NCBI GenBank assembly: GCA_027490955.1
Contig: JAIXXB010000006.1
Span: forward strand, 88,051-152,050
Length of the DNA: 64,000 bases
Direction: 5' to 3'
DNA from: Rhodobacter sp.
Lineage (GTDB): Bacteria; Pseudomonadota; Alphaproteobacteria; Rhodobacterales; Rhodobacteraceae
This document shows positions 23,194 through 32,768 of the stretch, in pieces. A program made the translations under genes and the position numbers. Under the pieces are notes generated by a model. The model was not told the DNA's origin. It searched no databases and was given only the letters and a program-made list of their open reading frames with translations. Numbering within the stretch: position 1 is the stretch's first letter; each line of letters opens with the position of its first letter.

Positions 23194-26031
23194 ATGAAAC
23201 CAGATTTTGCCCTAGATTTCCGCGACAACCAGATTGCCCTATTGCATCGGCAAGATACGGGCTGGGCCATTATTGGCCGTGTTGGGATGGACGATCCCGA
23301 TCTAGATGCGGCTATGGCCTATCTGCGCGCAACCGCGCTGGGCCTGTCGCCGCGTGGGGTGGCATCGAAACTGATTTTGCCCAATGAGGCAATCCTTTAC
23401 ACCGAATTGCCTGACCTGCCCTATGGCCAAGATCGCCGCGCCGCCGCCATCGAACGCGCGCTCGAAGGGCGCACGCCCTATGCGGTGGCGGATTTGGTTT
23501 ATGATTGGACCGATGCAGGCAGTTCGGCCCATGTTGCGGTCATTGCCCGCGAAACCTTGGAAGAGGCCGAGGGTTTTGCCAGCCAGCACCGCTTTAACCC
23601 CGTCTCATTTGCCGCCCTACCCGACCAAGGCGGGTATGATGGCGAAGTGTGGTTTGGCGCAACGCAATTGTCGCAATCGCTTTTGGCGCGCGGCGAAGTG
23701 GTCGAGCGGGATGATGTCACGCTCTTGGCGGTAGATTCGGTTGCTGCGCCTGCCTCCAATCTTGCGGCCAGTGATTTTGAAATGGGCGCAGAACAAGACC
23801 TATCGCCCGCCGCAGAAGATATGGTTGCCGATGATGTTGCGGCCAAAGATGCTGCAGCAAAGCCTGATCCATCCCCCGAAACCGCGCCCGAGGCGCAGGC
23901 CGAACCTGCCGCACAGCCGCAGGCGGACGGGCGCGAGGTGTGGCAAGATTTTGTCGAGGATACATCCGCTGCAGCCCCGCCCGTGGCAGAGGCCGCACCC
24001 GTGGCAGAGCCCTTGCCTGCGTCGGCCCCTTTGGTTCTGGCGCATCAGGTGGCATCCGAGGCGCAGGACAACCGCGCGCCAGAGCCGCCCGCCAGTTTCG
24101 AGGCAACCTTTGCCCAAACGCCAGAACCTTCTGCCGCCCCAACACCGCCCGAGGTGGAAGAAGCCCCGATGGCAGTGGATGTGCCGCTGATCGACGATCT
24201 CCCCCCGCCAGAGAGTTTTGGCGAAAAAACCCCCACCCGCGCCGAAAAATTGCTGGCGGCCTTTGCCGCGCGCCGCGCTGCCGCCCTTGCCAAAGCCGAA
24301 GCAGACACCAATGCGCAGCGCGTCGAACCCATGCTGCGCGCGGCCAAGGGCGATACGGCGCAAGCCAGCCTGCCGCTGGACGAGGCCGAGCCAAGCCGCG
24401 CGCCTGATACCGCAGGCACCCGCACGCGCAAATCAAGCAAAGCGCAGGTGGACTCCGCGCCAGCCCCCAGCGCCGAATCCGAAACGCTCACCGCCGCGCC
24501 CTCCACCCCTACGCCAAAACTGGGCGCGCCCGAGGTGAAACTGGGCCGCGCGCCTGATATGCCTGCCGTCTCTGGTTTGCGGCCTGCCATCGTCAAACAC
24601 GTGCCCGCCAAGCCGCAGCCATATCGGCCACAGGATCTAAAGGCCATGCCAAAGCCAAAAGTGCAGCCGCGCTTTGGAATGGGACTGGGATGGATCCTGA
24701 CGGCCGTATTGCTGGTGGCGCTGGTGGCGGCAGGGGCGTTGTCAGAACTTTTGATGACATCGTATAATGCGCTTTACGGCAAAGACAGCGACGTGGCCGC
24801 AGTGGAACCCGCGCCAGATGCCCAGCCCGCGCAGCAAGCCCTTTCGGCGCAAATCGCAGCGCCAAATGCAGCCGCGCCGAAGCTGACCGCAGCCACCATC
24901 GCAGCCGCCCCAGCGCCAGTTCCGCAAGCCTCAGTTACGCCCGCGCCGATTGCCTCCGCGCAAGCGCCCCTAGCCAGCCCAGTTGCCCAAACATTGCCGC
25001 CCACCAGTGCCGCAGATTTAACCCTGCCGCCGCCCGCGATATTTGCAGCCGCGCAGGCCCCTGCCACTGCCGACTCTGTGCCAGAAGCGGCGGGCAGCGC
25101 GGCCACGGCCCTTGCACCTGCCAATGCCGATCTGCCCGCGCCATTGCCGCGCCCCGCCGAAGGGGCTGCGGCAGACACGGCTGCCGCCATTGTGCAGGTG
25201 GTGCAGGGCAAGCCCGCGCTTACCCCCATTCCGCGGCCCGATGTGGTGCTTGCGGCCGCCATTCTTGCGCGCCCTGCCGCCAGCAGTGAGGCTGCGCTTG
25301 CGCCTTTGCCTGCGGCTGATCCTGCCTTGGCAGGGGCAAAGCCCTTGCCGCGCCCTGACTCGGTGCTGGCCGCCGCCGCTGCAGCGGCCCCCGCGCTGGG
25401 CCCACCACCTGCCGCTGACCCGACCTTGGCCGATGCCCGCCCCGCCAAGCGCCCAGATGATATTTTGGCCGCAGGGCGCGCCGCGCGTCTTGCCGCTGCC
25501 TCGGCCTCGATCGTTGCGGGGGCGCAAGACGCCGTGGCCGAAGCCGCCCTTGCCCCCACACCGCTGGCAGATGATCCCAACCTCAGCCCCTTGGCCGTGG
25601 CCGTCAGCCGCTTTCCTGCGCCGCGCCCTGCAGGGCTGAAATCTGCCTTTGAACAGGCTTTGGCCGCCGCCGCCGCGCTAGAACCTGTGCCAGAGGCCAG
25701 CCCCCCTGCCGAAGAGGTGGCCAGCAACGCGGCCCCTGCCGATGCCAGTGTCGAAGACGAAGTTGGCCTAGATGGCGCTGCGGCCGAGCGCAGCGTAGTG
25801 GCAAAGCAGGCCACGCAGCGCAATATGCTAAACCTGCAAGACACGAATTTGATTGGCATATTTGGCAGCCAATCCAACCGCTACGCGCTGATCCGCCAAC
25901 CTGGTGGCAGTTTCAAACGGCTAAAGGTTGGCGATCGCTTTGACGGCGGGCGCATTGCCGCCATCACCGAAAGCGAAGTGCGCTATGAAAAGGGCGGCGA
26001 TTTGCTGGCCCTGCGCATGCCAAAAATCTAA
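23194..26031 (+). CDS. Large single-span protein with PilM/GspL-like N-terminus and PilP/GspC-like C-terminus
   Basis: A 945-residue protein without an established function. Residues 1-170 (FALDFRDNQIALLHR, then LILPNEAILYTELP) look like the actin-like cytoplasmic domain of PilM/GspL assembly proteins. Residues 180-485 are a Pro/Ala/Glu-rich linker. One membrane span lies at about 495-520 (WILTAVLLVALVAAGAL). A second Ala/Pro linker follows with repeated short blocks such as PLPRPDSVLAAA. The last 70 residues (NLIGIFGSQSNRYALIR ... RLKVGDRFDGGRIAAI) resemble the PilP/GspC homology-region fold. Domain calls are by eye. No other pilus or type II secretion gene is near. Confidence 0.7.
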   Translation: MKPDFALDFRDNQIALLHRQDTGWAIIGRVGMDDPDLDAAMAYLRATALGLSPRGVASKLILPNEAILYTELPDLPYGQDRRAAAIERALEGRTPYAVADLVYDWTDAGSSAHVAVIARETLEEAEGFASQHRFNPVSFAALPDQGGYDGEVWFGATQLSQSLLARGEVVERDDVTLLAVDSVAAPASNLAASDFEMGAEQDLSPAAEDMVADDVAAKDAAAKPDPSPETAPEAQAEPAAQPQADGREVWQDFVEDTSAAAPPVAEAAPVAEPLPASAPLVLAHQVASEAQDNRAPEPPASFEATFAQTPEPSAAPTPPEVEEAPMAVDVPLIDDLPPPESFGEKTPTRAEKLLAAFAARRAAALAKAEADTNAQRVEPMLRAAKGDTAQASLPLDEAEPSRAPDTAGTRTRKSSKAQVDSAPAPSAESETLTAAPSTPTPKLGAPEVKLGRAPDMPAVSGLRPAIVKHVPAKPQPYRPQDLKAMPKPKVQPRFGMGLGWILTAVLLVALVAAGALSELLMTSYNALYGKDSDVAAVEPAPDAQPAQQALSAQIAAPNAAAPKLTAATIAAAPAPVPQASVTPAPIASAQAPLASPVAQTLPPTSAADLTLPPPAIFAAAQAPATADSVPEAAGSAATALAPANADLPAPLPRPAEGAAADTAAAIVQVVQGKPALTPIPRPDVVLAAAILARPAASSEAALAPLPAADPALAGAKPLPRPDSVLAAAAAAAPALGPPPAADPTLADARPAKRPDDILAAGRAARLAAASASIVAGAQDAVAEAALAPTPLADDPNLSPLAVAVSRFPAPRPAGLKSAFEQALAAAAALEPVPEASPPAEEVASNAAPADASVEDEVGLDGAAAERSVVAKQATQRNMLNLQDTNLIGIFGSQSNRYALIRQPGGSFKRLKVGDRFDGGRIAAITESEVRYEKGGDLLALRMPKI

Positions 26032-26112
26032 GTTTCGGCCCCATAGGCCAAAGCGCCACTTGAAGGCGCGCTTTGCGCCTGCCACGATAGCACAATCTTT
26101 ACGGGAGTGGCG

Positions 26113-28110
26113 ATGGAAAGCCTGCTGCTGCAAGCCTCGATCTATTTGGGTGCCGCCGTTTTGGTGGTGCCCTTGGCGGTGCGTTATGGCCTAGGCTCGG
26201 TTCTGGGATATATCGCAGCGGGCATTTTGATGGCCCCCGTGTTGCGGCAAATCGGGGCCAATGCCACCGATGTGCAGCATATCGCCGAATTTGGCGTTGT
26301 GCTGATGCTGTTTCTGATTGGGCTAGAGTTAGAGCCAAAGACCCTTTGGGCCATGCGCGGCAAGCTGATCGGCATGGGCGGCGCGCAGGTGTTGGGCACG
26401 GCGCTGCTGGTGGCCTATGGCCTTTGGGCGATTGGGGTGATCTGGCCATCGGCGGTGGTGCTCGGTCTGCTGATGTCGCTGTCATCGACGGCAATCGTGC
26501 TGCAAAGCCTGTCGGAAAAGAACCTGATGCGCACAGCGGGCGGGCGTTCTGCCTTTGCGGTGCTGCTGACGCAGGACATCGCGCTGATCCCGATATTGGC
26601 ACTGGTGCCGCTGATGGCCCTGCCCGAAATCCAAGGCCCGAATGCCGCGCTGTTTGGTATTATCAATCCCGAAGATGCGCTGGCCGAGGCCGAGCATAGC
26701 GCGGGCGCCGCCGAATTGATCAGCCTTGTGCAATCGCTGCCCGATTGGGCGGCGGCAAGCCTGACTTTGACGATCGTGGTGGGCATCGTGCTGGCAGGGC
26801 ATTACCTGTCACGCCCGATTTTCCGCTATGTCCACGCCGCAAAACTGCCCGAAATGTCGACGTTTATTTCGCTGCTGCTGGTGCTGGGCATTGCGTTTTT
26901 GATGATGCTGGTCGGCCTGTCACCTGCGCTGGGCACATTTGTGGCGGGTGTTGTTCTGGCCAATTCGGAATTTCGCCACCAACTTGAGGCTGATCTGCGC
27001 CCCTTTAAGGGGCTGCTGCTGGGCCTGTTTTTCATGACAGTCGGTGTTGGTATCAACTTTGATATGTTCTTGCGCGCGCCCTTTACTGTGATGGGGCTGA
27101 CGCTGGGCCTTATGGCGATAAAGGCTGCGGTGCTGCTGGCCATTGCCTTTGCCTTCCGTCTGCGCGGGCAGGATCGCTGGCTGTTTTCGCTGTCCTTGGC
27201 GCAGGGCGGCGAGTTTGGCTTTGTCATCATCGCCTTTGCCCGCAGCGAAGGGGCGCTGTCCTTGGCCAATGGCCAAATGGCGCTGCTGGTCATCAGCCTG
27301 TCGATGTTGCTGACCCCTCTTTTGTTCATCGCCTATGACCGCCTTGCGCATCGCCTGCGCGCGGCCAAACCCAAACACACCCCCGATGACATCACCGAAC
27401 AGGGCGCGGTGATTATCGCGGGGATTGGCCGCTTTGGCCAAGTCGTCAACCGCTTGGTGCGCGGATCGGGCCTGACCACAGTGGTTTTGGACAATGACAT
27501 GGCCACCATTGAAGCCATGCGCAATTTCGGCATCAAAGGTTTTTTCGGCGACCCATCGCGGCCTGAACTGCTGGAGGCGGCGGGCCTTGCCACGGCGCAG
27601 GTCATGGTGGTGGCGGTGGATAACCGCGATGTCGCGCTGAATATTGTGCGCTTTGTGCGCGCCAAGCGCAGCGACATCCATATCGTCGCACGCGCGCGCG
27701 ACCGCGTGCATGTTTACGAGCTGTTCCAAGCGGGCGCGAATGACATTGTGCGCGAAACATTCGACTCCTCGGTGCGGGCTGGGCGCTATGTTCTGGAAAA
27801 CATGGGCTTTTCGGAATATGAGGCCGCAAAAGCCAGCCAGACCTTTGCCCGCGTGGATCGCGGGGCTATGCGCGATCTGGCCCAGCTTTGGGTGCCAGGC
27901 CAGCCGACGCATCTGAACGCGCCCTATGTGGCGCGCGCGCGCGAATTGGAACGCGATATCGCCACCGCGGTGATGGCAGAGCTGCATGACCTGACCCCAA
28001 TGCCCGCCGAGGCAGAACCACCGCCGCCGCCGCCGTCCGAGCCTGCCCTGCCATTGATGCCAGATATGCAGGAAGACGAGGGCGAAAAACGGCCCGCCAG
28101 CGATGTTTAG
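26113..28110 (+). CDS. CPA2-family cation:proton antiporter with RCK (TrkA-N) domain, KefB/KefC-like
   Basis: A 665-residue potassium/proton antiporter. Residues 1-390 hold about 12 spans with FLIGLELEPKTLWAM and FVAGVVLANSEFRHQLE, both typical. Residues about 428-545 form an NAD-binding RCK domain (AVIIAGIGRFGQVVNRL). The tail carries a poly-proline stretch. Relatives protect against electrophiles when glutathione adducts bind; gor is in the same window but 27 kb away. The ATG at 26113 follows GGGAG; the track start is a GTG six bases earlier. No separate KefF/KefG subunit gene is adjacent. Confidence 0.88.
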   Translation: MESLLLQASIYLGAAVLVVPLAVRYGLGSVLGYIAAGILMAPVLRQIGANATDVQHIAEFGVVLMLFLIGLELEPKTLWAMRGKLIGMGGAQVLGTALLVAYGLWAIGVIWPSAVVLGLLMSLSSTAIVLQSLSEKNLMRTAGGRSAFAVLLTQDIALIPILALVPLMALPEIQGPNAALFGIINPEDALAEAEHSAGAAELISLVQSLPDWAAASLTLTIVVGIVLAGHYLSRPIFRYVHAAKLPEMSTFISLLLVLGIAFLMMLVGLSPALGTFVAGVVLANSEFRHQLEADLRPFKGLLLGLFFMTVGVGINFDMFLRAPFTVMGLTLGLMAIKAAVLLAIAFAFRLRGQDRWLFSLSLAQGGEFGFVIIAFARSEGALSLANGQMALLVISLSMLLTPLLFIAYDRLAHRLRAAKPKHTPDDITEQGAVIIAGIGRFGQVVNRLVRGSGLTTVVLDNDMATIEAMRNFGIKGFFGDPSRPELLEAAGLATAQVMVVAVDNRDVALNIVRFVRAKRSDIHIVARARDRVHVYELFQAGANDIVRETFDSSVRAGRYVLENMGFSEYEAAKASQTFARVDRGAMRDLAQLWVPGQPTHLNAPYVARARELERDIATAVMAELHDLTPMPAEAEPPPPPPSEPALPLMPDMQEDEGEKRPASDV

Positions 28111-28127
28111 CCCTTGCCCGCAATGAA

Positions 28128-28150
28128 AAAGCGGCCCCATGGGCCGCTTT
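28128..28150. terminator. Bidirectional terminator between antiporter gene and carD
   Basis: AAAGCGGCCC-CAT-GGGCCGCTTT, a perfect 10-bp stem between convergent genes. Confidence 0.9.
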
Positions 28151-28197
28151 CGTAGCAATGTCTTGCGACGGGCCTTGGCCCCGCTTTTGGCCCCGCG

Positions 28198-28707
28198 TTA
28201 TGCCGCGCGGCCCACCAGCACTTCGCCAACTTTTTTCTGCGCGCCTGCCTCATCCGTGCCAGCCACTGCCGCCACTTCGCGGGTCAGGCGGTCAAGCGCG
28301 GCCTCATACAACTGACGCTCGGAATAGCTTTGCTCGCGCTGATCGTCGCTGCGGTGCAGATCGCGCACCACTTCGGCAATGGCCATCAGATCGCCAGAAT
28401 TGATCTTTTGTTCATATTCCTGCGCGCGGCGCGACCACATCGCACGCTTGACGCGGGCCTTGCCCTTTAGCGTATCCAGCGCCTTATTGATCAAATCAGG
28501 CGTGGACAGGCTGCGCATGCCAATTTCCGTGGCCTTGTGGGTGGGCACACGCAAGGTCATCTTATCTTTTTCAAAAGAAATCACGAACAATTCCAGATGG
28601 ATGCCAGCAATTTCCTGCTCTTCAATCGAGATGATCTTGCCCACGCCATGGGCGGGGTAAACAACAAACTCGTTTGGGCGAAAATCGGGCTTTTTCGATT
28701 TGGTCAT
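28198..28707 (-). CDS. carD: CarD family transcriptional regulator
   Basis: A 169-residue RNA-polymerase-binding protein that stabilizes the open promoter complex, as shown for CarD homologs including alphaproteobacterial ones. The N-terminal Tudor-like RNAP-interaction domain (FRPNEFVVYPAHGVGKIISIEE) is followed by a helical DNA-binding domain with the W-containing RVKRAMWSRRAQEYEQK. The start is the ATG at 28707 (MTKSKKPDF) after AAGGTG; the track start at 28821 lies in the upstream gap. It probably has its own promoter in the AT-rich region at about 28,840-28,880. Confidence 0.93.
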   Translation of the reverse strand: MTKSKKPDFRPNEFVVYPAHGVGKIISIEEQEIAGIHLELFVISFEKDKMTLRVPTHKATEIGMRSLSTPDLINKALDTLKGKARVKRAMWSRRAQEYEQKINSGDLMAIAEVVRDLHRSDDQREQSYSERQLYEAALDRLTREVAAVAGTDEAGAQKKVGEVLVGRAA

Positions 28708-29039
28708 CTTGCACCTTACGTTGGGCCCGTTTGCAGCAAACAGCCCACTCACCACAAGCACGGCTTGCGGAGGTTTGGGCCAGATTGTCCACAAAATGCA
28801 ACCTTGGGCGAGCAGCACCAAAGCAGGCGGCGGGCGGAAAATTATCTTGTGATTAAACTTATATCACAATTTTGTTGCATTTCCAACAGGCACCGCGTGC
28901 CACATCTGGCCTAAGCGTGGCTTTGTAGCGGTAAATGTAGCGTATTGGCGGCAAATGCCCCCGAATCGCCCCATTTGGGCCGAATCATTGCCGCAGTATC
29001 AGTGCGCCACTCTCATTGCCCCCATGCGGCAGGTGCAGA
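28708..29039. other. Intergenic region between carD and fdxA
   Basis: A 332-bp gap without a credible gene. Its middle (about 28,840-28,880) is AT-rich and contains the inverted repeat listed separately, which suits a carD promoter. The rest shows no structure I can support. Confidence 0.6.
28847..28869. promoter_or_regulatory. Inverted repeat in the carD promoter region
   Basis: TTGTGAT-TAAACTTAT-ATCACAA: perfect 7-bp arms around nine AT-rich bases, about 140 bp before the carD start. The arms resemble CRP/FNR half sites but the spacing (11 bases between TGTGA and TCACA) does not fit CRP. Confidence 0.45.
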
Positions 29040-29378
29040 TCAGCCGCCCTTGCCTGCCTTTTCGGAAAAATACTTCTCGCGCTTGCCCGTTTCGCCATCG
29101 CGTTCGGCGGCGCTTGGCAGCGGGTCTTTCTTGGTGACGATCACGGGCCACATTTCGGAATATTTGCGGTTGAAGGCCACCCATTCATCCATATTCGCCT
29201 CGGTATCGGGGCGGATGGCATCGGCAGGGCATTCAGGTTCGCACACGCCGCAGTCAATGCATTCATCAGGATGGATCACAAGCATGTTCTCACCCTCGTA
29301 AAAGCAGTCTACGGGGCAGACTTCGACGCAGTCTGTGTATTTGCAGGCGATGCAATTGTCGATCACGACATAGGTCAT
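29040..29378 (-). CDS. fdxA: Seven-iron ferredoxin (3Fe-4S / 4Fe-4S)
   Basis: A 112-residue ferredoxin. The cysteine sets [17 protein letters not shown] and [12 protein letters not shown] give one 3Fe-4S and one 4Fe-4S cluster as in the FdxA (Azotobacter FdI-type) family. The C-terminal extension with [11 protein letters not shown] is standard. Start at 29378 (MTYVVIDN); the track's 29432 adds residues that belong to the gap. It follows the S4-domain gene by about 50 bp and is probably transcribed with it and the helicase. Confidence 0.94.
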   Translation of the reverse strand: MTYVVIDNCIACKYTDCVEVCPVDCFYEGENMLVIHPDECIDCGVCEPECPADAIRPDTEANMDEWVAFNRKYSEMWPVIVTKKDPLPSAAERDGETGKREKYFSEKAGKGG

Positions 29379-29428
29379 GGCTATATCCTTTTTGCTTGGC
29401 CGCTTGTTAGCCAAGGATTGCGCTGGAT

Positions 29429-29758
29429 TCAAGCAGGTTTGGGCGCTGTGCCTGCGTCAAGATCGACATAAAGCAATTGCGCAAGGGCGGCAGGGCCGCG
29501 CCGCTGGGCCAGTGCCGAAATACGGATCACCCGCACGCGCCCGCCTTGCACAAAGGTCAAAACATCGCCCACCCCCACCCCATGGCCAGGTTTGGCGCAA
29601 GGCTGCCCATTCAGGCGCAAATGGCCCTCGCCCACATGGGCGCTGGCAAGTTCGCGCGATTTGAAAAAGCGCGCGGCAAAGAGCCATTTATCAAGACGCA
29701 GCTTTTGGGGCGCAGCAGGCGCAGCAAAGGGTTTAGGCTTTGCGCTTGGGCCAGCCAA
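29429..29758 (-). CDS. S4-domain RNA-binding protein (Hsp15-like)
   Basis: A 109-residue protein with an S4 RNA-binding fold: [23 protein letters not shown] followed by [16 protein letters not shown]. Hsp15/HslR recognises stalled 50S subunits carrying peptidyl-tRNA; this is its likely relative. The start is TTG at 29758, with AGGGGA four bases upstream overlapping the stop of the helicase gene. No ATG fits, so an unusual start and tight coupling to the helicase are both supported. Confidence 0.85.
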   Translation of the reverse strand: MAGPSAKPKPFAAPAAPQKLRLDKWLFAARFFKSRELASAHVGEGHLRLNGQPCAKPGHGVGVGDVLTFVQGGRVRVIRISALAQRRGPAALAQLLYVDLDAGTAPKPA

Positions 29759-29765
29759 TTTTCCC

Positions 29766-32750
29766 CTAAAGTTTTGATTTCAGCGCCATCAGGGCGGCGA
29801 AAGGATTGTCTGGATCGATGGGTTTTTCAGGGCGGGTGGGGCGCGCTTCAAAGGATTTGGGTTTGAAATCATCGCGCGGCTTGCCGCGATCTGCGCCTTT
29901 GCGATCTGCACGATCACCGCCACCGCGCGCGCCGTCCTTGCGATCACCCTTGGTGCTGCCACGATCATTGCGCCGATCTGGGCGCGCAGAGGCCGCGCCA
30001 TCAGCGGCAGCTGCCGCAGTGGGCGCGCCGTCTTTGGCAGGCTCGCTGCCCTGCGATGCGCGCTTTTGGCCGCGGTTTTGCCCGCCGCTCTTGCGCCCCG
30101 CATCGGCGCGCGCATCATTGCGGTTTTCCTTGGGCTGGCCCTCACCCTCGGGCCTGCGCGCGGGGCGTTCAAAGCGGGGCTTGGGTGCCCAAGTATAGGT
30201 GTAAAAGCTTTCCATTTCTGGGGCGGCTTCTGCGGCAGGTTCCACCACCTCGGGCGCGGCAAAGACCGATTCTTCCTCTGTGATCGGGTTCACGCGCGGG
30301 GTGTCATCCACCACCACGGGGGCCGCTGCCCTAACTTTGACACGCTCGCCCTTGGTGGCCTTATATCCCAGCCCGCCCATCAGATCGGCAAATTGCTCGG
30401 CGCTCATCCCAGTGATGGACAGCATGTCGGGGGTGGCTTCGAACCCTGCCTTGCTGTCGAGCGCGCGCAATATATCTGCCAGACGTTCCAGCATATCAAT
30501 GCGCAGCGCCCGCGCGCCAGCAGGGTGATAGCCTGCCAGCGTGTAATGGCTGCGCGGCACGGCGGGCAGGTTTGGAATGGTCACCAGACCTGGTGGCGGG
30601 CTTTCTGGAAACTCTTCCAGCCCGTTCCACAGCGACCAAAGCACCAAACGCAACCGCGTGGGCGCAGGTTTCAAAAGCGCGGGCATAAACACAGTGTATT
30701 GGCCAAAGCGGATGCCATGTTTGCGCAATGCGGCGCGGGCAGGCTGATCTAGGTCTTTCACCTCGGCGGCTACAGCCTCGCGGGCGATCACACCCATCGC
30801 TTCGGTCATGCGAAAGGCAAAGCCGCGAGCAAGGCCCGTCAGCGCCTCGTCGCGGCCCATGGCCAGCAAGGGTTCAAAGCCAGCAGCCACTTTGCGATCA
30901 ATGAAATGCTGCAAGCGGCGGGTGACCTTTTCGGCAACCTCGGGGCCTGCATCCTCGTCAACAAAGGCTGCGACCTGCGGGCGCTGTGGTTCGGCCCCTT
31001 TGACCAACTTGCCAACAGCGGAATTGCCCCACATCAGCCCGCCTTGGGTGGTGAAATCCATTTCCGTATCGGGCGCGTTGTAAAAGCGGTCTGCGCGCAG
31101 GTGAAGTTCTGGGCGCAGCGCCTCCATCGCGGCTTGGCGCAAGGTGGCATTGGCCACCCCTTCGCCACTGCCTGACCCTTCGCGCATGTCTTGCGCAAAG
31201 CGGAATCCATCCAGACGGCCAGCATATTCGCCTTCGACCATCACTTCGCCCTTATCGTTCACCTCGGCCACGAGGGTCTCCTTCTGTTTCAACCGCCGCA
31301 TCAACATGCTGGTGCGGCGATCTACAAATCTTTGTGCAAGCGCCGTGTGCAGCGCATCCGATAGACGATCCTCTACAGCACGCGTCGCCTGCCGCCAATG
31401 GTCTTCGTTCTGCACCCACCCGTCTGCGGTGGCAACATATGTCCAAGTGCGGATATAGGCCAGACGTTTTGACAGCGTGTCAATATCACCCGTGCTTTTG
31501 TCGATGCGATCCACGGCTTTTTCCAACCAATCATGCGGAATCCGCGTGCGCGCCAGCCCGCGCCCTGTCAGAAAACCAAAGATCATCGCCAAAAGGCTGG
31601 CGTGTTCGGATTCGGACACGCCGCGAAAATCGGGAATGCGGCAGACATCCCACAGCAGTTTGATCCGCTGCGGCGAGGTCAGTTTTTCGGCCACTTCTGG
31701 CAATTGCGACAGGGTTTTCAGCGCCACCACATCATCGGCATCGCGCGCGCGCGTCAGCCACGGGTCTGATGTGGGGGCCTCTAGGCTGCGGATCAGCTTA
31801 TCCACTGTGCCGAAATCCAAATCATGGTTGCGCCAATACAGTTTGCGTATGGGGTCAAAGCGGTGGGCTTCGATGGCCTCGATCACTTCGGGGGCAATCG
31901 GGCGCACCTCGCCAGTGGTGCCAAAGGTGCCGTTTTGCACATGCCGCCCCGCGCGCCCTGCAATCTGCGCCAATTCCTGCGGGTAGAGCGCGCGCATCCG
32001 CCGGCCGTCAAACTTGCCCGTGGCAGCAAAGGCGATATGCTTGATATCCAGATTCAGGCCCATGCCTATTGCATCGGTGGCCACCAGATAATCCACCTCG
32101 CCATTCTGATAAAGGGCGACTTGCGCGTTGCGGGTGCGGGGGGAAAGCGCGCCCATCACCACCGCGCAGCCGCCTTTGGTGCGGCGGATCACCTCGGCAA
32201 TGGCGTAAACGGCATCCACCGAAAAGCAGACAATCGCCGTGCGTTCGGGCAGGCGAGAGAGGTTTTTCTGCCCCGTATAAGACAGGGCCGACATACGATC
32301 GCGCCGCAGCAATTCCACCCGCGGGATCAGGCCCAAAATCGCCCCGCGCATGGTGTCTGAGCCCAAAAACAATGTCTCCACCAGCCCGCGCGCGCGCAGC
32401 AGGCGGTCGGTAAAGACATGGCCGCGATCAGGATCGGCGCAAAGCTGAATTTCATCGACGCAGACAAAATCGGCCCCAATCTCCAGCGGCATGGCCTCGG
32501 TCGTGGCAACCCAATATTGCGCGCGCGGCGGGATGATCTTTTCCTCGCCCGTAATCAGCGCCACAACAGAAGGGCCGCGCAGGGCGACAATTTTGTCATA
32601 CACCTCGCGCGCAAGCAGGCGCAGCGGCAGGCCAATTACCCCCGTGCGATGCCCCAGCATCTTTTCAATGGCGTAATGGGTTTTGCCCGTATTGGTTGGC
32701 CCCAGCATGGCCGTAACCCGCTGCGGCGGCGTGGTGGGTTTCGCGCACAT
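29766..32750 (-). CDS. SUV3-like superfamily 2 RNA helicase
   Basis: A 994-residue protein whose first half matches the mitochondrial SUV3 RNA helicase type: Walker A GPTNTGKTHYA at residue 17, DEIQ box in FVCVDEIQLC and the second RecA fold with IGMGLNLDIKHIAF and IAGRAGRH. SUV3 partners an exoribonuclease in mitochondrial RNA decay, so a role in RNA turnover is inferred. A helical region is followed from about residue 870 by a low-complexity basic tail rich in RGG/DRK (ARGGGDRADRKGADRG), probably disordered and RNA binding. Operon with the S4 protein. Confidence 0.87.
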   Translation of the reverse strand: MCAKPTTPPQRVTAMLGPTNTGKTHYAIEKMLGHRTGVIGLPLRLLAREVYDKIVALRGPSVVALITGEEKIIPPRAQYWVATTEAMPLEIGADFVCVDEIQLCADPDRGHVFTDRLLRARGLVETLFLGSDTMRGAILGLIPRVELLRRDRMSALSYTGQKNLSRLPERTAIVCFSVDAVYAIAEVIRRTKGGCAVVMGALSPRTRNAQVALYQNGEVDYLVATDAIGMGLNLDIKHIAFAATGKFDGRRMRALYPQELAQIAGRAGRHVQNGTFGTTGEVRPIAPEVIEAIEAHRFDPIRKLYWRNHDLDFGTVDKLIRSLEAPTSDPWLTRARDADDVVALKTLSQLPEVAEKLTSPQRIKLLWDVCRIPDFRGVSESEHASLLAMIFGFLTGRGLARTRIPHDWLEKAVDRIDKSTGDIDTLSKRLAYIRTWTYVATADGWVQNEDHWRQATRAVEDRLSDALHTALAQRFVDRRTSMLMRRLKQKETLVAEVNDKGEVMVEGEYAGRLDGFRFAQDMREGSGSGEGVANATLRQAAMEALRPELHLRADRFYNAPDTEMDFTTQGGLMWGNSAVGKLVKGAEPQRPQVAAFVDEDAGPEVAEKVTRRLQHFIDRKVAAGFEPLLAMGRDEALTGLARGFAFRMTEAMGVIAREAVAAEVKDLDQPARAALRKHGIRFGQYTVFMPALLKPAPTRLRLVLWSLWNGLEEFPESPPPGLVTIPNLPAVPRSHYTLAGYHPAGARALRIDMLERLADILRALDSKAGFEATPDMLSITGMSAEQFADLMGGLGYKATKGERVKVRAAAPVVVDDTPRVNPITEEESVFAAPEVVEPAAEAAPEMESFYTYTWAPKPRFERPARRPEGEGQPKENRNDARADAGRKSGGQNRGQKRASQGSEPAKDGAPTAAAAADGAASARPDRRNDRGSTKGDRKDGARGGGDRADRKGADRGKPRDDFKPKSFEARPTRPEKPIDPDNPFAALMALKSKL

Positions 32751-32768
32751 CGGGCAGCCTTTGCAAGG

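Noticed and set aside
23717-25877. Large minus-strand ORFs under the 945-residue protein
   Set aside because: Shadows produced by the Ala/Pro/Glu-rich, GC-biased codons of the plus-strand gene.
28847-28869. CRP or FNR site before carD
   Set aside because: The half sites look similar, but TGTGA and TCACA are 11 bases apart instead of six and TTGAT-N4-ATCAA is not met. Kept only as an unnamed palindrome.
29806-30752. Plus-strand ORFs opposite the helicase tail
   Set aside because: They lie over the low-complexity coding part of the helicase; no start signals or known domains.
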